Assembly (NCBI RefSeq): GCF_013466605.1 | Contig: NZ_CP059162.1 | Coordinates: 6,076,001-6,140,000, forward strand | Source of the DNA: Pseudomonas chlororaphis subsp. aurantiaca | GTDB lineage: Bacteria; Pseudomonadota; Gammaproteobacteria; Pseudomonadales; Pseudomonadaceae | Direction of reading: 5' to 3' | DNA: 64,000 bases | In this document: positions 29,247-40,410 of the stretch, one piece after another | Position numbering within the stretch: the stretch's first letter is position 1 | Layout: every line of letters starts with the position of its first letter | Notes under the pieces: generated by a model | Databases searched by the model: none | What the model was told of the DNA's origin: nothing | The model's input: only the letters and a program-made list of their open reading frames with translations | Program-made: the position numbers and the translations under genes

Positions 29247-31163
29247 CTAGCGAGCGATTCCATGCTTGCGCAGCTTTCTATAGAGGGTGTTGCGGCTCAC
29301 CCCCAACTGCTCGGCGGTGTGGGTCATGTGCCAGCGCTGCTGTTCCAGGGCGTTGAGCAAGGCCAGGCGTTCGGCATCGTCCAGCGGGTATTCGCCCGCC
29401 TCCTCGGCAGCCGCCGGCACTGGTGCCGGGCGGCCCTGGCGAATCATCGCAGGTATATCCTCCAGGCCGATTCGCCCGTGGTCGCAGAGCGCCGCCAGGG
29501 TGCGCAACACGTTGCGCAGTTGCCGCACGTTGCCTGGCCAATGGAAGTCCAGCAGGGCCTGGCGTGCCGGGCCATCGAGCGACACCTGCTGGTCGCCGGC
29601 CTCTTGCGCCAGGAGAAAATCCAGCAGCTGGGATTTGTCGCTGCGCTCGCGCAGCGCCGGCAAACTGATTTCCAGGCCATTGAGCCGGTAATACAAATCC
29701 TCGCGGAAGCTGTCATCCCGTACCCGCTCCAGCAGGTCCCGGTGGGTGGCGCTGATGATGCGCACGTTGACCGCCTGCGGCTCGCCGCCGATAGGCACCA
29801 CCATGCGGTCCTCCAGCACCCGCAGCAGGCGGGTCTGCAAGGCCAGCGGCATATCGCCGATTTCATCGAGGAACAGCGTGCCGCCATCGGCCTGCTGCAA
29901 CTTGCCGCGCATGCCTTCCTTGCGCGCCCCGGTGAAACTGCCGCCGCGATAACCGAACAGCTCGCTTTCGATCAGGCTTTCGGGAATGGCCGCGCAGTTC
30001 AAGGCAACGAAGGCTTTCTCCGCCCGCTGGCTGGCCTGGTGCACCGCCTTGGCGAACGCCTCCTTGCCGGAGCCGGTCTCGCCGTTGATCAGCAGCGGCA
30101 CATCGCGCTCGAACACCCGCAAGGATTTGCGGAAGTCTTCTTGCAGGGCCGCATCGCCCAGGCAGATCCCGGACAGGCGCGGACGCTCCACCGCCAGCAC
30201 CCTCGGCGGCAGCGGTTTCGGCACGCTGCGCGGCTGGCCGCGCAACACCGCGAACAGATGCCGACCATCGCGGGTACGCAACGGCCAGCTGGCGCTGGCA
30301 TTGATGCTGGCGCGGCCCAGCAGCTCGTCCAGCGAGCAATCGAAAAAGGCTTCCACCGGTTTGCCCAGCAAGCCACCGCGAATATGCCCCAGCAGGTTCA
30401 GGGCGCTCTGGTTCACCGCGCTGATCCGCCCTTCCCCGTCGAACGCCAGCAGGCCTTCGCTGAACAGGCCGACGGACTCGGCCTGCAGGTGAAAACGCAG
30501 CAACCATTGATTGTCGAAATAGCGCAGGAAATAGCAGCTCTCGATCATCTTCGCCGAGAGGTTGACCAGGGCCATGGTGTGGAACTGGCTCTGCCGCGAC
30601 ACATCCGGGCGCGCCGAGGAAACGTCGAGCACCGCCAGCAGTTCGCCGTGGGGGTCGAACACCGGGCTGGCCGAGCAGGTCAGGCCGGTGTGACGGCCAC
30701 GGAAATGCTCGTCCTGGTGGATGGTCAGGGACTGGCGCTCCACCAGGCAGGTGCCGATGCCGTTGGTGCCCTCGCAGGCCTCGCTCCAGTCGGCGCCGAG
30801 CCAGAGCCCGGCGCGTTCGAAAATCTTGCGCTCGGTGGGCGCGGTGACGCAGTTGAGGATCACCCCGCGGGCGTCGGTCAGCAGCACCGCATGACCAGCG
30901 CCGGACAACTGCTGGTGCAGGCTGGTCATCTCGTTGCCGGCGATCTGCAGCACCTGCTGCAGGCGTTCGCGGCTTTCCAGCAGGCGGCCATGCTCGAGCA
31001 CGGTGGGCGCCATGCTCAGGGCCGGGTCGAGGTGATAGTCCTCCAGGCAACGCAGCCAGGAACGGGCGATGGAAGGATCGCTGCCAGGCCCCTGCAGACG
31101 GGCCTTGCCTTGGGTCACGGTCAGCACTTGCTGGGCGTGCCGGGTGAGGTGATTGCTGTGCAT
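29247..31163 (-). CDS. eatR: Sigma54-dependent enhancer-binding regulator of ethanolamine catabolism (EatR type)
   Basis: A 638-residue RpoN activator. It has an N-terminal GAF-type sensory region (about 60-190), a PAS-like domain (about 230-320), an AAA+ domain (about 330-560) and a Fis-type helix-turn-helix (about 595-638). Walker A is GETGSGKE (361-368), the sigma54-contacting loop reads GSFTGA (408-413) in place of GAFTGA, and Walker B is GGTLFLDEIG (427-436). The gene is divergent from exaC-eat-eutBC, as for PA4021 (EatR), which activates that operon in P. aeruginosa. The inducer there is linked to ethanolamine metabolism. Gene name by context and domain match. Confidence 0.87.
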   Translation of the reverse strand: MHSNHLTRHAQQVLTVTQGKARLQGPGSDPSIARSWLRCLEDYHLDPALSMAPTVLEHGRLLESRERLQQVLQIAGNEMTSLHQQLSGAGHAVLLTDARGVILNCVTAPTERKIFERAGLWLGADWSEACEGTNGIGTCLVERQSLTIHQDEHFRGRHTGLTCSASPVFDPHGELLAVLDVSSARPDVSRQSQFHTMALVNLSAKMIESCYFLRYFDNQWLLRFHLQAESVGLFSEGLLAFDGEGRISAVNQSALNLLGHIRGGLLGKPVEAFFDCSLDELLGRASINASASWPLRTRDGRHLFAVLRGQPRSVPKPLPPRVLAVERPRLSGICLGDAALQEDFRKSLRVFERDVPLLINGETGSGKEAFAKAVHQASQRAEKAFVALNCAAIPESLIESELFGYRGGSFTGARKEGMRGKLQQADGGTLFLDEIGDMPLALQTRLLRVLEDRMVVPIGGEPQAVNVRIISATHRDLLERVRDDSFREDLYYRLNGLEISLPALRERSDKSQLLDFLLAQEAGDQQVSLDGPARQALLDFHWPGNVRQLRNVLRTLAALCDHGRIGLEDIPAMIRQGRPAPVPAAAEEAGEYPLDDAERLALLNALEQQRWHMTHTAEQLGVSRNTLYRKLRKHGIAR

Positions 31164-31290
31164 TTCTTATTGTTCTCCTGCTGCGCTGATGGCTGCGACG
31201 GCTGCATCAAGCGATTCAGATCAACGCGAAGCCCAGCATCCTCCAGCCATGGATGCATTGCAATGCCGCTTCGACCAATGAGTCACCGGC

Positions 31291-31341
31291 TGTGCCACAA
31301 GCGGTACAAAGTGTCACCCGGGCTGCGCCACAACTGCCACA
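31291..31341 (+). promoter_or_regulatory. Candidate enhancer sites for the ethanolamine regulator
   Basis: TGTGCCACA (31291-31299, palindromic about its centre), TGCGCCACA (31324-31332) and TGCCACA (31335-31341) share GCCACA. The first two are 33 bases apart, three helical turns, and all lie 65-115 bases upstream of the sigma54 promoter. This spacing suits an enhancer-binding protein. Identity is inferred from position. Outside these sites and the promoter I see no gene in the 322-base gap 31164-31485. Confidence 0.5.
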
Positions 31342-31404
31342 GGCGCCCGGAACTCAGCCGCTGGAACATTCGCAAACCCTTGATTTAGCTGGCATGCAAC
31401 GCAG

Positions 31405-31420
31405 TGGCCCGGGCTTTGCT
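31405..31420 (+). promoter_or_regulatory. Sigma54 (-24/-12) promoter of the ethanolamine operon
   Basis: TGGCCCG-GGCT-TTGCT fits the RpoN consensus TGGCACG-N4-TTGCW, with GG and GC ten bases apart. It lies 65 bases before the exaC start and downstream of three repeated GCCACA sites. It agrees with the divergent sigma54 activator gene. Confidence 0.8.
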
Positions 31421-31485
31421 CTACGCTTTTACAAGCGCAACAGCGCGTCCTCCCCTATAAGCACAAAAGCCAGGAGATACCCACC

Positions 31486-33006
<1,521 letters not shown>

Positions 33007-33172
33007 AGCCAATCAAGCCAGGGACAAGGGTGGAGTCGCCAATGCGGCTTCACCCTTGGGGGCCGGTCGCGAACAAGCTCGCGATGACGTCCTCGAGGCA
33101 AAACACACCATCGCCTTGCAACACCGATCCGGTCTGCCGACCGGGCACAACAATAAGAACAGGTGAACCCTT

Positions 33173-34621
33173 ATGCCTAGCGAACATACCGGCGTGCAGT
33201 CGGCTGGCTCCTCCGTCGACTTTGAAAAAGTCGGCTCCGACTACTTTCAACAACGCGAACTGAAAAAAGGCGCGGCAGGCTGGGTCCTGCTGGTGGGCCT
33301 GGGCGTGGCCTACGTCATTTCCGGCGACTACGCCGGCTGGAACTTCGGCCTGGCCCAGGGCGGCTGGGGCGGCATGTTCCTCGCCACCCTGCTGATGGCC
33401 ACCATGTACCTGTGCATGTGCTTTTCCCTGGCCGAGCTGTCCTCGATGATCCCCACCGCCGGCGGCGGCTACGGTTTTGCCCGCAGCGCCTTCGGCCCCT
33501 GGGGCGGCTTTCTCACCGGGACCGCGATCCTCATCGAATACGCGATCGCCCCGGCGGCGATCGCGGTGTTTATCGGCGCCTATTGCCAGTCGCTGTTCGG
33601 CATCGGCGGCTGGATGATCTACCTGGCGTTCTACATCGTGTTCATCGCCATCCACATCTTCGGGGTCGGCGAGGCGCTGAAGCTGATGTTCATCATCACC
33701 GCCGTGGCCGCCCTGGCCCTGGGCGTGTTCCTGGTGGCGATGGTGCCGCACTTCTCCGTGGCCAACCTGCTGGACATCCCGGTCACCGAGGCCGTGGGCG
33801 CCAGCAGCTTCCTGCCGTTCGGTTATGTCGGCGTGTGGGCGGCGATCCCCTACGCCATCTGGTTCTTCCTGGCGGTCGAAGGCGTGCCGCTGGCCGCGGA
33901 AGAAACCAAGAACCCCAAACGCGACCTGCCCCGCGGCCTGATCGGCGCCATGCTGGTGCTGCTGAGCTTCGCCCTGCTGATCCTGGTGATCGGCCCGGGC
34001 GGCGCGGGGGCCAATGCCCTGCTGACCTCGGGCAACCCGCTGGTGGAAGCCCTGGCCAAGGCCTACAGCGGTTCGACCTGGATGGGCAGCTTCGTCAACC
34101 TGGTGGGCCTGGCTGGCTTGATCGCCAGCTTCTTCTCGATCATCTACGCCTACTCGCGGCAGATTTTCGCCCTGTCCCGCGCCGGCTACCTGCCGCGCAA
34201 GCTGTCGGAGACCAATAAGAACAAGGCGCCGGTCCTGGCCCTGGTAATCCCCGGCATCATCGGTTTCGGCCTGTCGCTGACCGGCCAGGGCGACCTGCTG
34301 ATCCTGGTGGCGGTGTTCGGCGCAACCATCTCCTACGTGCTGATGATGGCCGCGCACATCACCCTGCGCATCCGCCGCCCCAAAATGGATCGCCCGTACC
34401 GCACCCCGGGCGGCATCTTCACCTCCGGCGTGGCCCTGGTACTGGCCTGCATCGCCGTGGTGGCGGGTTTCCTGGTGGATCCGCGGGTGGTCATTGGCGC
34501 CGCGATCATCTATGGAGTATTAATTGCTTACTTTGCTTTCTACAGTCGGCATCACTTGGTAGCAGGCACGCCCGAAGAAGAATTCGCGGCCATTCAGAAA
34601 GCTGAAGAAGCCTTGCACTAA
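33173..34621 (+). CDS. eat: Ethanolamine permease
   Basis: An APC-superfamily inner-membrane transporter of 482 residues with about 12 helices. A hydrophilic N-terminus (1-35) precedes the first helix; GGGYGFARSAFGPWGGF is the typical loop after helix 2. It lies between exaC and eutB. Placement and length match the Eat permease of P. aeruginosa (PA4023). AGGTGAAC lies before the ATG. A short REP-like palindrome (TCGCGAACAAGCTCGCGA, 33068-33085) lies in the 166-base gap upstream. Confidence 0.92.
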   Translation: MPSEHTGVQSAGSSVDFEKVGSDYFQQRELKKGAAGWVLLVGLGVAYVISGDYAGWNFGLAQGGWGGMFLATLLMATMYLCMCFSLAELSSMIPTAGGGYGFARSAFGPWGGFLTGTAILIEYAIAPAAIAVFIGAYCQSLFGIGGWMIYLAFYIVFIAIHIFGVGEALKLMFIITAVAALALGVFLVAMVPHFSVANLLDIPVTEAVGASSFLPFGYVGVWAAIPYAIWFFLAVEGVPLAAEETKNPKRDLPRGLIGAMLVLLSFALLILVIGPGGAGANALLTSGNPLVEALAKAYSGSTWMGSFVNLVGLAGLIASFFSIIYAYSRQIFALSRAGYLPRKLSETNKNKAPVLALVIPGIIGFGLSLTGQGDLLILVAVFGATISYVLMMAAHITLRIRRPKMDRPYRTPGGIFTSGVALVLACIAVVAGFLVDPRVVIGAAIIYGVLIAYFAFYSRHHLVAGTPEEEFAAIQKAEEALH

Positions 34622-34676
34622 CCGCCGAAAACCTCGACGCAGGGGCCGGTTCCCTGCGTCGTCACGGAGAACCTGT

Positions 34677-36071
34677 ATGGCAAGTTTCGCCCACACCGTC
34701 GGCGCCCAGACCTACCGCTTCGACAGCCTCAAGGAGGTCATGGCCAAGGCCAGCCCGGCGCGCTCCGGGGACTTCCTGGCCGGCGTCGCCGCCCTCAACG
34801 ACGGCGAGCGGGTCGCCGCGCAAATGACCCTGGCGGACATTCCGCTCAAGCACTTCCTCGAAGAAGCGCTGATCCCCTACGAAACCGATGAAGTCACCCG
34901 GTTGATCATCGACACCCACGACAAGGCCGCCTTCGCCACCGTCAGCCACCTCACGGTCGGCGGCTTTCGCGACTGGCTGCTCAGCGACACCGCCGACGAA
35001 CAGAGCCTGCGCGCCCTGGCCCCCGGGCTGACTCCGGAAATGGCCGCCGCCGTGTCGAAGATCATGCGTGTCCAGGACCTGGTGCTGGTGGCGCAGAAGA
35101 TCCGCGTGGTCACCCGGTTCCGCGGCACCCTGGGACTGCGCGGGCGGCTGTCGACGCGCCTGCAACCCAACCACCCGACCGACGAGCCGGCCGGCATCGC
35201 CGCGAGCATTCTCGACGGCCTGCTCTACGGCAACGGCGACGCCATGATCGGCATCAACCCGGCCACCGACAGCATCGCCTCGATCTGCGCCCTGCTGGAA
35301 ATGCTCGATGCGATCATCCAGCGTTATGAAATCCCCACCCAGGCCTGCGTGCTGACCCACGTCACCACCTCCATCGAGGCGATCAACCGTGGCGTGCCGC
35401 TGGACCTGGTGTTCCAGTCGATCGCCGGCACCGAGGCGGCCAATGCCAGTTTTGGCATCAACCTCAATGTCCTGCAGGAAGGCTACGAGGCCGGCCTGAG
35501 CCTCAAACGCGGCACGCTAGGACAGAACCTGATGTATTTCGAGACCGGCCAGGGCAGTGCGCTGTCGGCCAACGCCCACTTCGGCGTCGACCAGCAGACC
35601 TGCGAAACCCGCGCCTATGCGGTGGCCCGGCACTTCAAGCCGTTCCTGGTGAACACCGTGGTCGGTTTCATCGGCCCGGAGTACCTGTACAACGGCAAGC
35701 AGATCATCCGCGCCGGCCTGGAAGATCACTTCTGCGGCAAGCTGCTGGGCGTGCCCATGGGTTGCGACATCTGCTACACCAACCACGCCGAAGCCGACCA
35801 GGACGACATGGACACCCTGCTGACCCTGCTGGGCGTGGCCGGGATCAACTTCATCATGGGCATCCCCGGCTCCGACGACATCATGCTCAACTACCAGACC
35901 ACCTCCTTTCACGACGCGCTCTACGCCCGCCAGACCCTGGGCCTGAAACCGGCGCCGGAGTTCGAACAGTGGCTGGCGAAAACCGGCATCTTCACCCAGC
36001 CCGACGGCAAGGTGCAGTTCGGCCACAACCTGCCGCCGGCCTTCCGCCAGGCGCTGGCACAGCTTCAGTAA
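34677..36071 (+). CDS. eutB: Ethanolamine ammonia-lyase, large subunit
   Basis: Catalytic TIM-barrel subunit of the adenosylcobalamin-dependent enzyme that converts ethanolamine to acetaldehyde and ammonia. At 464 residues it is close to the enteric EutB length. Conserved segments include [27 protein letters not shown] and the C-terminal [16 protein letters not shown] substrate region. It overlaps no neighbour but is 10 bases from eutC. No microcompartment shell genes are present nearby, so the acetaldehyde is presumably used directly by ExaC. Confidence 0.97.
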   Translation: MASFAHTVGAQTYRFDSLKEVMAKASPARSGDFLAGVAALNDGERVAAQMTLADIPLKHFLEEALIPYETDEVTRLIIDTHDKAAFATVSHLTVGGFRDWLLSDTADEQSLRALAPGLTPEMAAAVSKIMRVQDLVLVAQKIRVVTRFRGTLGLRGRLSTRLQPNHPTDEPAGIAASILDGLLYGNGDAMIGINPATDSIASICALLEMLDAIIQRYEIPTQACVLTHVTTSIEAINRGVPLDLVFQSIAGTEAANASFGINLNVLQEGYEAGLSLKRGTLGQNLMYFETGQGSALSANAHFGVDQQTCETRAYAVARHFKPFLVNTVVGFIGPEYLYNGKQIIRAGLEDHFCGKLLGVPMGCDICYTNHAEADQDDMDTLLTLLGVAGINFIMGIPGSDDIMLNYQTTSFHDALYARQTLGLKPAPEFEQWLAKTGIFTQPDGKVQFGHNLPPAFRQALAQLQ

Positions 36072-36081
36072 GGACAGGCTT

Positions 36082-36906
36082 ATGGACAAACATCCGACCG
36101 ACAGCCAGAACCCCTGGCTGGAGCTGCGCCGCCTGACCCCGGCGCGCATCGCCCTGGGCCGCACCGGCACCAGCCTGCCCACTGGAGCCCAGCTGGACTT
36201 CCAGTTCGCCCACGCCCAGGCCCGCGATGCGGTGCACCTGCCCTTCGACCATGCCGGACTGAGCAGCCAACTGGCCGAACGCGGCCGCGACAGCCTGCTG
36301 CTGCACAGCGCCGCCGGCGATCGCCACAGCTACCTGCAACGCCCGGACCTGGGGCGCAAGCTCAGCGACGCGTCGGCCCAGGCCCTGCGCGAGCACGCCT
36401 GCGCCAACCCGGGTGGCGTCGATCTGGCCGTAGTGGTGGCAGACGGTCTGTCGGCATTGGCGGTGCATCGCCATACCCTGCCGTTTCTCGCCCGCTTCGA
36501 AGAACAGACCGAGGCCGAAGGCTGGTCGCTGTCGCCGGTCATCCTGGTGGAACAGGGCCGGGTGGCGGTGGCCGACGAAATCGGCGAGCTGCTCGGCGCA
36601 AAAATGACCGTGATCCTGATCGGCGAACGCCCGGGCCTCAGCTCACCGGACAGCCTGGGGCTGTATTTCACCTACAACCCGAAGGTCGGGCTCACCGATG
36701 CCTATCGCAACTGCATCTCCAACGTGCGCCTGGAAGGCCTGAGCTACGGCATGGCCGCCCACCGCTTGCTGTACCTGATGCGCGAGGCCTGCAGGCGGCA
36801 GCTCTCGGGGGTCAACCTGAAAGACGAGGCCCAGGTGAACACCCTGGATAGCGACTCGCCCGACACCCTCAAGGGTAATTTCCTGCTGGGACCTGCAAAG
36901 CCGTGA
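36082..36906 (+). CDS. eutC: Ethanolamine ammonia-lyase, small subunit
   Basis: Cobalamin-binding partner of EutB, 274 residues. Family signatures visible are [14 protein letters not shown] near the N-terminus, [11 protein letters not shown], and [19 protein letters not shown], which lies near the cobalamin-binding region. It follows eutB by 10 bases. It is the last gene of the ethanolamine operon; a GNAT gene follows after about 107 bases. Confidence 0.96.
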   Translation: MDKHPTDSQNPWLELRRLTPARIALGRTGTSLPTGAQLDFQFAHAQARDAVHLPFDHAGLSSQLAERGRDSLLLHSAAGDRHSYLQRPDLGRKLSDASAQALREHACANPGGVDLAVVVADGLSALAVHRHTLPFLARFEEQTEAEGWSLSPVILVEQGRVAVADEIGELLGAKMTVILIGERPGLSSPDSLGLYFTYNPKVGLTDAYRNCISNVRLEGLSYGMAAHRLLYLMREACRRQLSGVNLKDEAQVNTLDSDSPDTLKGNFLLGPAKP

Positions 36907-37013
36907 CTTTTCGAGACGATTGCGCTTTTTCCACGCTTTAGGCAGCATCGAAACACGGCTGCCCGAGTAATGAACCGTTTGCCGTCGTATCCATTCGAAG
37001 TTGAGGACAACTC

Positions 37014-37472
37014 ATGCGGATTACTCAAGCGACCCTCGAACACCTGGATCTGTTGACCCCCCTGTTCGTCAAATACCGCGAGTTCTATGGCGCCCTGCCT
37101 TTTCCGGACTCGTCCCGGGCCTTCCTGGAAAAACGTCTGCGCCGCAAGGAATCGATGATCTACCTGGCCCTGCCCGACGATGACGACAAGAAACTCCTCG
37201 GTTTCTGCCAGCTCTACCCCAGCTTCTCCTCCCTGTCCCTCAAGCGCGTATGGATCCTCAACGACATCTATGTCGCCGAAGACGCTCGCCGCCAGCTGGT
37301 GGCCGACAACCTGATCCGCACCGCGAAGAAAATGGCCAAGGACACCCATGCCGTGCGCATGCGGGTTTCCACCAGCAGTGACAACGAAGTGGCGCAGAAA
37401 ACCTATGAATCCATCGGTTTTCGCGAAGATACCGAGTTCAAGAACTACATATTGCCGATCAGCGACGACTAA
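37014..37472 (+). CDS. GNAT-family N-acetyltransferase
   Basis: A 152-residue single-domain acetyltransferase that transfers acetyl from acetyl-CoA. Strand 4 carries RVWILNDIYVAEDARRQLVAD, in which the pyrophosphate-binding loop RRxxxA is degenerate (usually RGxGxA). The C-terminal QKTYESIGFREDTEF matches the end of the GNAT fold. The substrate is unknown. TTGAGGACAACTC precedes the ATG. It may be transcribed separately from the ethanolamine operon. Confidence 0.87.
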   Translation: MRITQATLEHLDLLTPLFVKYREFYGALPFPDSSRAFLEKRLRRKESMIYLALPDDDDKKLLGFCQLYPSFSSLSLKRVWILNDIYVAEDARRQLVADNLIRTAKKMAKDTHAVRMRVSTSSDNEVAQKTYESIGFREDTEFKNYILPISDD

Positions 37473-37724
37473 GCCCCATCTGGAACAACCCCATCACCAC
37501 CTTCGACAGCGCCAGGGAAGACGCTGCCGAAGGCCACGCTCTTTCGCCTCTGGTCCGACATCGCCGCCAAGACACTCCCCGCTACAAACTCAACGCCCAT
37601 TTCACCTATCAAGTCTTATAATGCCGACCTTTTCGGGGCGTAAGATGAATCTGCGCCAGCTGTAAGTTTTTGCCCCAGTCATCGCACAGACCCGCCGAGC
37701 CGGGCCGTCACCACAGGTGCCCTA

Positions 37725-38381
37725 ATGGATTTCAACCCGATCGACCTCATCCTCCATCTCGACGTTTACCTCGACATGTTGGTGACCAACTACGGGCCAT
37801 GGATCTACGCCATCCTGTTCCTGGTGATTTTCTGCGAGACCGGCCTGGTGGTGACGCCGTTCCTGCCTGGCGACTCCCTGCTGTTCATCGCCGGCGCGGT
37901 CGCCGCCGGTGGCGCCATGGACCCGGTGCTGCTCGGCGGCCTGCTGATGCTGGCGGCGATCCTCGGCGACAGCACCAATTACATCATTGGGCGAACGGTG
38001 GGCGAACGGCTGTTCAGCAACCCGAATTCGAAGATCTTCCGCCGCGACTACCTGCAAAAGACCCACGACTTCTACGACCGCCACGGCGGCAAAACCGTGA
38101 CCCTGGCGCGTTTCCTGCCGATCATCCGTACTTTCGCCCCGTTCGTCGCCGGCGTGGCCAAGATGCCTTACCCGCGTTTCTTCGCCTTCAGCGTGGCCGG
38201 CACCATCCTCTGGGTCGGCGGCCTGGTAACCCTCGGCTACTTCTTCGGCAACGTGCCGTTCATCAAGAAAAACCTGTCGCTGCTGGTGGTGGGCATCATC
38301 CTGCTGTCGCTGGTGCCGATGATCATCGGCGTGGTGCGCAGCCGCTTGGGCCGCTCGGACGCAAAGGCCGAAAGCCACTGA
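37725..38381 (+). CDS. DedA-family membrane protein
   Basis: A 218-residue DedA (SNARE-associated) inner-membrane protein, without the PAP2 domain found in the gene at 20454. It has the conserved [19 protein letters not shown] re-entrant segment (about 35-53), the GRTVGERLF loop and [15 protein letters not shown] (about 126-140). DedA proteins are lipid-carrier or polyprenyl-phosphate flippases and affect membrane potential and polymyxin response. It is followed six bases later by mtfA. Confidence 0.93.
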   Translation: MDFNPIDLILHLDVYLDMLVTNYGPWIYAILFLVIFCETGLVVTPFLPGDSLLFIAGAVAAGGAMDPVLLGGLLMLAAILGDSTNYIIGRTVGERLFSNPNSKIFRRDYLQKTHDFYDRHGGKTVTLARFLPIIRTFAPFVAGVAKMPYPRFFAFSVAGTILWVGGLVTLGYFFGNVPFIKKNLSLLVVGIILLSLVPMIIGVVRSRLGRSDAKAESH

Positions 38382-38386
38382 TCGGT

Positions 38387-39196
38387 ATGTGGCCCCTCAG
38401 TTCCTGGCGCCGCCGGCGTCGGCTGGCCAAGCACCCGGTTGCCGATGAAATGTGGCAACGGGTACGCCAGCACCTGCCCTTTCTCGATGGCCTGAGCGCT
38501 GCCGAGGACCAGTGGCTGCGGGAAACCAGCGTCCTGTTTCTCGACGACAAGCACCTGAGCGCCCTGCCCGGGGTCGAGCTGCACCAGTTCGAGCGCCTGC
38601 TGCTGGCCGCCCAGGCCCAGTTGCCGCTGCTGCACCTTGGGGATTTGAACTGGTACCAGGGCTTTCACGAAATCGTCCTCTACCCCGACGACTTCCTCAG
38701 CCCCCAGCGCCATCGCGATGCCAGCGGCGTCGAACATGAATGGGACGGCGAACACAGCGGCGAAGCCTGGCAACAGGGTCCGATCATCCTGGCCTGGCCC
38801 GGCGTGCTCGCCAGCGGCGGCTGGGAAGCCTACAACCTGGTGATCCACGAACTGGCGCACAAGCTGGACATGCTCAACGGCGATGCCAACGGCCTGCCGC
38901 CGCTGCACAGCGACATGCGCATCAGCGACTGGGCGCAGGTGATGCAAGCGGCCTACGACGACCTCAACCGCCAGCTCGACCACAACCCCGACGCCGAAAC
39001 CGCCATCGATCCTTACGCCGCGGAAAACCCCGCGGAGTTCTTCGCCGTCACCAGCGAATACTTCTTCAGCGCCCCGGACCTGCTCCACGAGGCCTATCCG
39101 AAGGTCTACGAGCAACTGCAGCTGTTTTACCGGCAGAATCCCCTGGCCCGGCTCCAGCAACTGCAGGCCAGCGATCCGCACTACCAGCAACACTGA
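38387..39196 (+). CDS. mtfA: M90-family zinc peptidase MtfA
   Basis: A 269-residue cytoplasmic metalloprotein. In E. coli, MtfA binds Mlc and affects glucose PTS regulation and has aminopeptidase activity. The metal site HELAH is at 154-158, and the third ligand is probably the Glu in ENPAEFFAVTSEYFF, about 65 residues later. The start at 38387, six bases after dedA, is chosen; the upstream in-frame extension overlaps dedA and is not real. Confidence 0.9.
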   Translation: MWPLSSWRRRRRLAKHPVADEMWQRVRQHLPFLDGLSAAEDQWLRETSVLFLDDKHLSALPGVELHQFERLLLAAQAQLPLLHLGDLNWYQGFHEIVLYPDDFLSPQRHRDASGVEHEWDGEHSGEAWQQGPIILAWPGVLASGGWEAYNLVIHELAHKLDMLNGDANGLPPLHSDMRISDWAQVMQAAYDDLNRQLDHNPDAETAIDPYAAENPAEFFAVTSEYFFSAPDLLHEAYPKVYEQLQLFYRQNPLARLQQLQASDPHYQQH

Positions 39197-39391
39197 GGCG
39201 TCCTGCCGGAACGCGTCCGCTGGCAAAATAATCGCCGATCCTGACGCACGCCTCTGAACTAAATGCGCCGCAGCGACTCTTCTTTTCGCAAGCCATCGAG
39301 CGTTGCGAGCCGCTCCTGCGCAGGGTTTGCGGCGTTTGGCCCAAGGCGTCCATACGTCCTTCGGTACGTGGCATAGCCCTTGGAATATGCC

Positions 39392-39397
39392 TATAAT
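39392..39397 (+). promoter_or_regulatory. Likely -10 box of ppa
   Basis: TATAAT lies 63 bases before the ppa start codon. No clear -35 hexamer is seen at 17 bases. An imperfect 43-base hairpin with a C(TTCG)G loop (39341-39383) ends eight bases upstream. Confidence 0.45.
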
Positions 39398-39459
39398 CGC
39401 CGCCACTTTTTGGTCAATCCGGCCAAGACATTCTGGTCAACTAACGGGGGCATCGCCCA

Positions 39460-39987
39460 ATGAGCTACAGCAAGATTCCGGCTGGCAAAGACCTGCCGAA
39501 CGACATCTACGTCGCAATCGAGATTCCGGCCAACCACGCGCCGATCAAATACGAAATCGACAAAGACAGCGATTGCCTGTTCGTTGACCGTTTCATGGCC
39601 ACCCCGATGTTCTACCCGGCCAACTACGGCTACATCCCGAACACCCTGGCCGACGACGGTGACCCCCTCGACGTGCTGGTCGTGACCCCTTACCCAGTGG
39701 CTCCAGGCTCGGTCATCCGCGCCCGTCCGGTCGGCATCCTGAACATGACCGACGACGGCGGCGGCGATGCCAAAGTCATCGCTGTTCCACACGACAAGCT
39801 GTCCCAGCTGTATGTCGACGTGAAGGAATACACCGACCTGCCAGCGCTGCTGATTCAGCAGATCGAGCACTTCTTCGCGAACTACAAGGATCTCGAAAAA
39901 GGCAAGTGGGTGAAGATCGAAGGCTGGGACGGCGCAGACGCCGCCCGCGCCGCGATCACGAAGTCGGTTGCCGCCTACAAAGGCTAA
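39460..39987 (+). CDS. ppa: Inorganic pyrophosphatase
   Basis: Hydrolyses pyrophosphate and pulls biosynthetic reactions forward in the cytoplasm. A family-I hexameric enzyme of 175 residues with the signature DGDPLDVLV (Asp ligands for Mg2+), preceded by ANYGYIPNT. The lysine and glutamate active-site residues ([15 protein letters not shown]) are present. A strong terminator (40028-40051) follows. Confidence 0.97.
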   Translation: MSYSKIPAGKDLPNDIYVAIEIPANHAPIKYEIDKDSDCLFVDRFMATPMFYPANYGYIPNTLADDGDPLDVLVVTPYPVAPGSVIRARPVGILNMTDDGGGDAKVIAVPHDKLSQLYVDVKEYTDLPALLIQQIEHFFANYKDLEKGKWVKIEGWDGADAARAAITKSVAAYKG

Positions 39988-40027
39988 AAAGCAGCTGCAA
40001 GCTTCCAGCAACAAGCCTCAAGAAAAG

Positions 40028-40051
40028 GCCCCGGTCATCCGGGGCTTTTTT
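40028..40051 (+). terminator. Rho-independent terminator of ppa
   Basis: GCCCCGG and CCGGGGC form a 7-bp stem with a TCAT loop, followed directly by six T residues. Confidence 0.9.
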
Positions 40052-40159
40052 ATGCCTGCCGAATATTGCCCCTCCCCCAGACGCCAAACACCTGGGTTTT
40101 CTGCCCGCCAATAGCTCTTCGCGCTGGGAATTCTCCTCGAATATCAGTATGCTGCGCCC

Positions 40160-40333
40160 CACCTTTGCGCATCGACCTGTTCAACCGGTCAGATCCGCCC
40201 GACGCGGCAGATGATTTTCTCGCCAAGTCCCACAGCCAGCCGCAAGAGCTGGGTGTACGTTTTGCAGGCTGGTGCGGTTTACCAAAAATGAACCAAGCCA
40301 GTCCCCGAGAAGCCGGCCACAAGCCGGCTTTTT
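40160..40333 (+). ncRNA. Candidate intergenic small RNA
   Basis: In the 423-base gap after ppa there is no credible gene, but there is a structured block. A possible -10 box TATGCT is at 40148-40153. CCAGCCGCAA (40236-40245) pairs with TTGC-A-GGCTGG (40262-40272). A GGTT/AACC hairpin follows. A perfect 8-bp terminator, AAGCCGGC/GCCGGCTT with T5, ends at 40333, well past the ppa terminator. The expected transcript is about 170 nt. I do not recognise it. Confidence 0.5.
40310..40333 (+). terminator. Rho-independent terminator of the candidate small RNA
   Basis: AAGCCGGC and GCCGGCTT form a perfect 8-bp stem with loop CACAA, running into five T residues. No gene on this strand ends nearby other than ppa, which already has its own terminator. 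Confidence 0.8.
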
Positions 40334-40410
40334 AATGCCTGGAACTTGCCCTCCCCTGCGCGAACGGCCCTCGGTGCCCGGAGCGGCAGCCGCTGCGAGC
40401 CGTTAGACCG

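Noticed and set aside
34677..36906. Ethanolamine microcompartment (eut shell) locus
   Set aside because: Only the lyase subunits, permease, dehydrogenase and regulator are present; no shell-protein or EutT/EutA-type genes were found.
37645..37690. Short MNLRQL frame followed by a stop upstream of dedA, resembling a LysR N-terminus
   Set aside because: Only six codons precede TAA, and the following sequence is too short and unlike a helix-turn-helix to support a LysR remnant.
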